From CAIWHR01 sp963726765 (GTDB lineage: Bacteria > Pseudomonadota > Gammaproteobacteria > Burkholderiales > Casimicrobiaceae), in the NCBI GenBank assembly GCA_963726765.1, contig CAVSDH010000005.1:124001-188000 (forward strand): a DNA stretch of 64,000 nt, written 5' to 3'. Made by a program: the position numbers and the translations under genes. The stretch's first letter is position 1; each line of letters starts with the position of its first letter. Shown one piece after another: positions 61,738 through 64,000 of this stretch. The notes below the pieces were generated by a model, which worked only from the letters and a program-made list of their open reading frames with translations, ran no database searches and had not been told where the DNA came from.

Positions 61738-61952
61738 GAACCGTGGCGGTCGTCACGCTGCGACGCCGCCGGCGGATGATATCGCATGGGGAACGCCGCC
61801 CGTTCGAGGGATGGCACAATCCGGCGGATGGCCCTTCGGCGGATCCGTCGCTCGCTGCCCGCGCCGCACGGAAGGGCACGGCCCTGATCGGACGGTGCAG
61901 GGCGAGCGGGCGTCGCGACGCCGGACGGTGACGTAGAAGAGGAGCGGGATCG

Positions 61953-62462
61953 ATGATCGTGGTCGTGATGGGGGTGAGCGGCTGTGGCAAGACAGTCGTC
62001 GGGGCGGCGCTCGCCGAAACGCTCGGGTGGCCGTTTCTCGATGGCGACGATTTCCATCCGGCCGCGAACGTCGCGAAGATGGCGTCGGGCACGCCGCTCG
62101 TGGACGCGGATCGCTGGCCGTGGCTCGATCGGCTGGCCGGAGAAATGAGGACGGTCCTGGCGCGCGGCGGAAATGCGGTGCTCGCCTGCTCGGCGCTGAA
62201 GCAGTCCTACCGCGACCGGCTTGCTGCCGGCGCAGATTCGCCTGACGACGTCCGCTTCGTCCATCTCAAGGGTGATTTCGACGTCATCGCGGCGCGTCTC
62301 GCCGCCCGAAAGCACAGGTACATGCCCGCTGCACTGCTCGCGAGCCAGTACGCGACGCTTGAAGAGCCATCGGATGCGATCGTCGTCGACGCCAGCGCCA
62401 CTGTCGACGAAGAGGTTGCGCGCATCTGCGAACGGCTCGAGCGCAGAATGGCGGCCGAATGA
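61953..62462 (+). CDS. gntK: Gluconokinase
   Basis: 169 residues; phosphorylates gluconate to 6-phosphogluconate. The P-loop is VVVMGVSGCGKTVVGAALAE, FLDGDDFHPAANVAKMASGT the substrate segment and LACSALKQSYRDRLA a family signature. The length is normal for GntK/IdnK. AGAGGAGCGGG precedes the ATG. The stop (TGA) overlaps the ATG of the next gene (ATGA at 62459-62462). Confidence 0.92.
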   Translation: MIVVVMGVSGCGKTVVGAALAETLGWPFLDGDDFHPAANVAKMASGTPLVDADRWPWLDRLAGEMRTVLARGGNAVLACSALKQSYRDRLAAGADSPDDVRFVHLKGDFDVIAARLAARKHRYMPAALLASQYATLEEPSDAIVVDASATVDEEVARICERLERRMAAE

Positions 62463-63638
62463 GCGACGAGCAGCAAGTGGAAGCCGGCCACGCAGGCGGG
62501 TCACCTGGGCCGCGATCCGGCGCGGTTCCTGGGGGCCGTCAACACGCCGGTGTTTCGCGCATCCACCATCCTGTTCCCGACGGCAGCCGCATACGACCGG
62601 TATGAGCGGGGCGAATACGAGGGGATTTCCTACGGCCTCCATGGCCTACCGACCGTCACGGACCTGCAGGACGCGGTGGCGAAGGTCGAGGGTGGTCACC
62701 GCGCGTTTGCCGTTCCGTCCGGGCTCACCGCGACCACGCTTCCGTTTCTCGCGCTGCTGCGCGCGGGCGACCACACGCTCGTCCCGGATGCCGTCTACGG
62801 ACCCACGCGACGCTTTTGCAGCCGTCACCTGACGCGCCTCGGCATCGAGGTCAGCTATTACGACCCGCTCGCGGGCGCTGCGATCGAGCGCGATTTTCGG
62901 CCGAACACCAAGCTCGTGTTCACCGAATCGCCCGGGTCGCTGACCTTCGAAGTGCAGGATATCCCGGCCATCGCGGAAGTGGCGCACCGCAGCGGTGCGC
63001 TCGTCGCCATGGACAATTCGTGGGCGACGCCGTTCGGCTTTCGCAGTTTCGACCATGGCGTCGACGTGTCGGTCCACGCGGCGACGAAGTACATCGGCGG
63101 GCATTCCGATGTCCTGCTTGGGCTCATCCTGACCAACGAGGCCACGACGCCGATGGTGCATCGGCTGTGGACGGACATGGGCGTCACCGCGTCGAGCGAC
63201 GACTGCTTCCTCGGCCTGCGCGGGCTGCGCACGCTGCCGCTGCGGCTCGCGCGGCACCAGGCGAGCGCGCTGACGATCGCCGCGTGGCTCTCCGGACGGC
63301 CCGAGGTGCGCGAAGTGATCTACCCGCCGCTGCCCGGCTCGCGCGGCCACGACCTGTGGCGGCGCGACTTCGCGGCGGGCTCCGGGCTCTTCACCGTGGC
63401 GCTGCAGCCAGTCGCCAAGGCGGGCATCGATGCGATGCTGGATGGCATGCGTCTGTTCTCGATGGGCGTGAGCTGGGGCGGTTTCGAGAGCCTCGTGATT
63501 CCGATCAATCCCGAACGCACGCGCACGGTGACGAAATGGGATGCGGGCGGCCCTTGCCTTCGCCTCGCCATCGGCCTCGAGGACCCCGACGACCTGATCG
63601 CCGATCTCGAGCAGGGATTCGCCCGGCTCGCCGGCTGA
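62459..63638 (+). CDS. metC: Cystathionine beta-lyase, N-terminal frame conflict
   Basis: A PLP enzyme of the Cys/Met-metabolism family that cleaves cystathionine to homocysteine. PTVTDLQDAVAKVEGGHRAF and VYGPTRRFCSRHLTRLG are typical, SVHAATKYIGGHSDVLLGL has the PLP lysine and LFSMGVSWGGFESLVIP the C-terminal motif. The conserved start (SKWKPATQAGHLGRDPARFL) is in frame with the body from 62472 but has no start codon. The ATG at 62459, coupled to gntK, is one base out. One surplus base near 62471 reconciles them; otherwise translation would begin at GTG 62550. Confidence 0.86.
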
Positions 63639-63646
63639 CGCAGGTC

Positions 63647-64000
63647 TCAGGCCGTGTCGGTGCCGAGATAGACCGCCTGCACGCGCGCGTCGGCGCGGAT
63701 GGCGGCGGGCGTCCCCTGCGCAATGATGCGCCCTCGATCGAGGACGATCACCCGGTCGGCGTGGCCGAACACGATGTCCATGTCGTGCTCGGTGAACAGC
63801 ACGGCGATGCTCTCCTGGCGCGCCAGCGTGGCCGCGAGGTCCATCAGCCGGCCGCGCGATCGGGGCGACATCCCGGCGGTGGGCTCGTCCATCAGCAGGA
63901 GCCGCGGCCCTCCAGCGAGAGCCAGCGCGAGTTCGACGCGCTTGGCGTCGCCGTAGGCAAGCGTCGCGCAGCCCTGGTCCGCGAAGCGCGTCATGCGCAC
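63647..64000 (-). CDS. Branched-chain amino acid-type ABC transporter ATP-binding protein (LivG-like), C-terminal part
   Basis: The frame runs off the right edge; 117 residues of the C-terminal half are visible. The signature region is LAYGDAKRVELALALAGG, Walker B LLLMDEPTAGMSPR and the H-loop VLFTEHDMDIVFGHADRVIV, followed by the LivG-type end IIAQGTPAAIRADARVQAVY. Walker A lies outside the window. It converges with metC, 8 bp away. The substrate class is inferred from the LivG/LivF-type ATPase sequence alone. Confidence 0.85.
   Translation of the reverse strand: MRMTRFADQGCATLAYGDAKRVELALALAGGPRLLLMDEPTAGMSPRSRGRLMDLAATLARQESIAVLFTEHDMDIVFGHADRVIVLDRGRIIAQGTPAAIRADARVQAVYLGTDTA

Noticed and set aside
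1..64000. CRISPR arrays, rRNA, tRNA and phage regions
   Set aside because: I saw no regularly spaced direct repeats, no conserved 16S/23S segments, no cloverleaf and no phage structural genes.

Overview
The window is about 67% G+C (my estimate by eye) and looks like a chromosomal segment of a betaproteobacterium, probably Burkholderiales-like. This rests on two conserved blocks: sdhCDAB-sdhE-gltA-sucA-sucB-lpd-zapE, and rpoE-rseA-mucB-degP-glutaredoxin-lepA-lepB-DUF4845-rnc-era-recO-pdxJ-nagZ. I see no rRNA or tRNA gene, CRISPR array, phage gene or intact insertion sequence. The only mobile trace is a 290-bp MITE-like element at 28667-28956.

Layout. 1-459: tail of a GntR/UTRA regulator. 518-12887 (+): TCA-cycle operon (succinate dehydrogenase, citrate synthase, 2-oxoglutarate dehydrogenase) and the ZapE ATPase. 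12945-17167 (+): acrylyl-CoA reductase-like MDR protein, propionyl-CoA synthetase and a frameshifted asparaginase. 17334-28667 (+): sigma-E envelope-stress genes, then translation, secretion, RNA-processing, DNA-repair and cofactor genes ending in nagZ. 28961-31414: IclR regulator, VOC protein and a frameshifted NmrA-type reductase. 31431-47831: a divergently organised 2-aminoethylphosphonate (AEP) region. The minus arm is gntR-phnA-phnY-pbfA-Na/Pi symporter-EamA-FAD/GCV_T oxidoreductase-yihY. The plus arm is a binding protein, ATPase, fused permease and phnW. 47843-50346: frameshifted Nudix and HAD genes, then folD. 50516-61706 (-): polyamine uptake and catabolism (glutamine-synthetase-like ligase, GNAT, Fe-ADH, PuuD hydrolase, aldehyde dehydrogenase, aminotransferase, PotA/D/H/I transporter). 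61953-64000: gluconokinase, cystathionine beta-lyase and the end of a LivG-type ATPase.

How it fits together. In the phosphonate region AEP enters through the ABC transporter. PhnW transaminates it to phosphonoacetaldehyde, and PbfA should make the same aldehyde from (R)-1-hydroxy-AEP. PhnY oxidises the aldehyde to phosphonoacetate, and PhnA hydrolyses that to acetate and phosphate. The operon also holds a Na/Pi symporter with a PhoU-like tail, an EamA transporter and a dimethylglycine-dehydrogenase-like flavoprotein. This suggests a wider route that may include N-methylated AEP (inference). A 16-bp palindrome covers the -35 box of gntR, and the first eight bases of its centre recur at a possible -35 of the divergent arm.

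Most unusual global feature: six genes are split by clear frameshifts (seven events), and two more have frame conflicts near their starts. All nine need exactly one surplus base. The uniform sign points to a systematic cause, most simply sequencing or assembly error, and should be settled before any of these genes is called dead.
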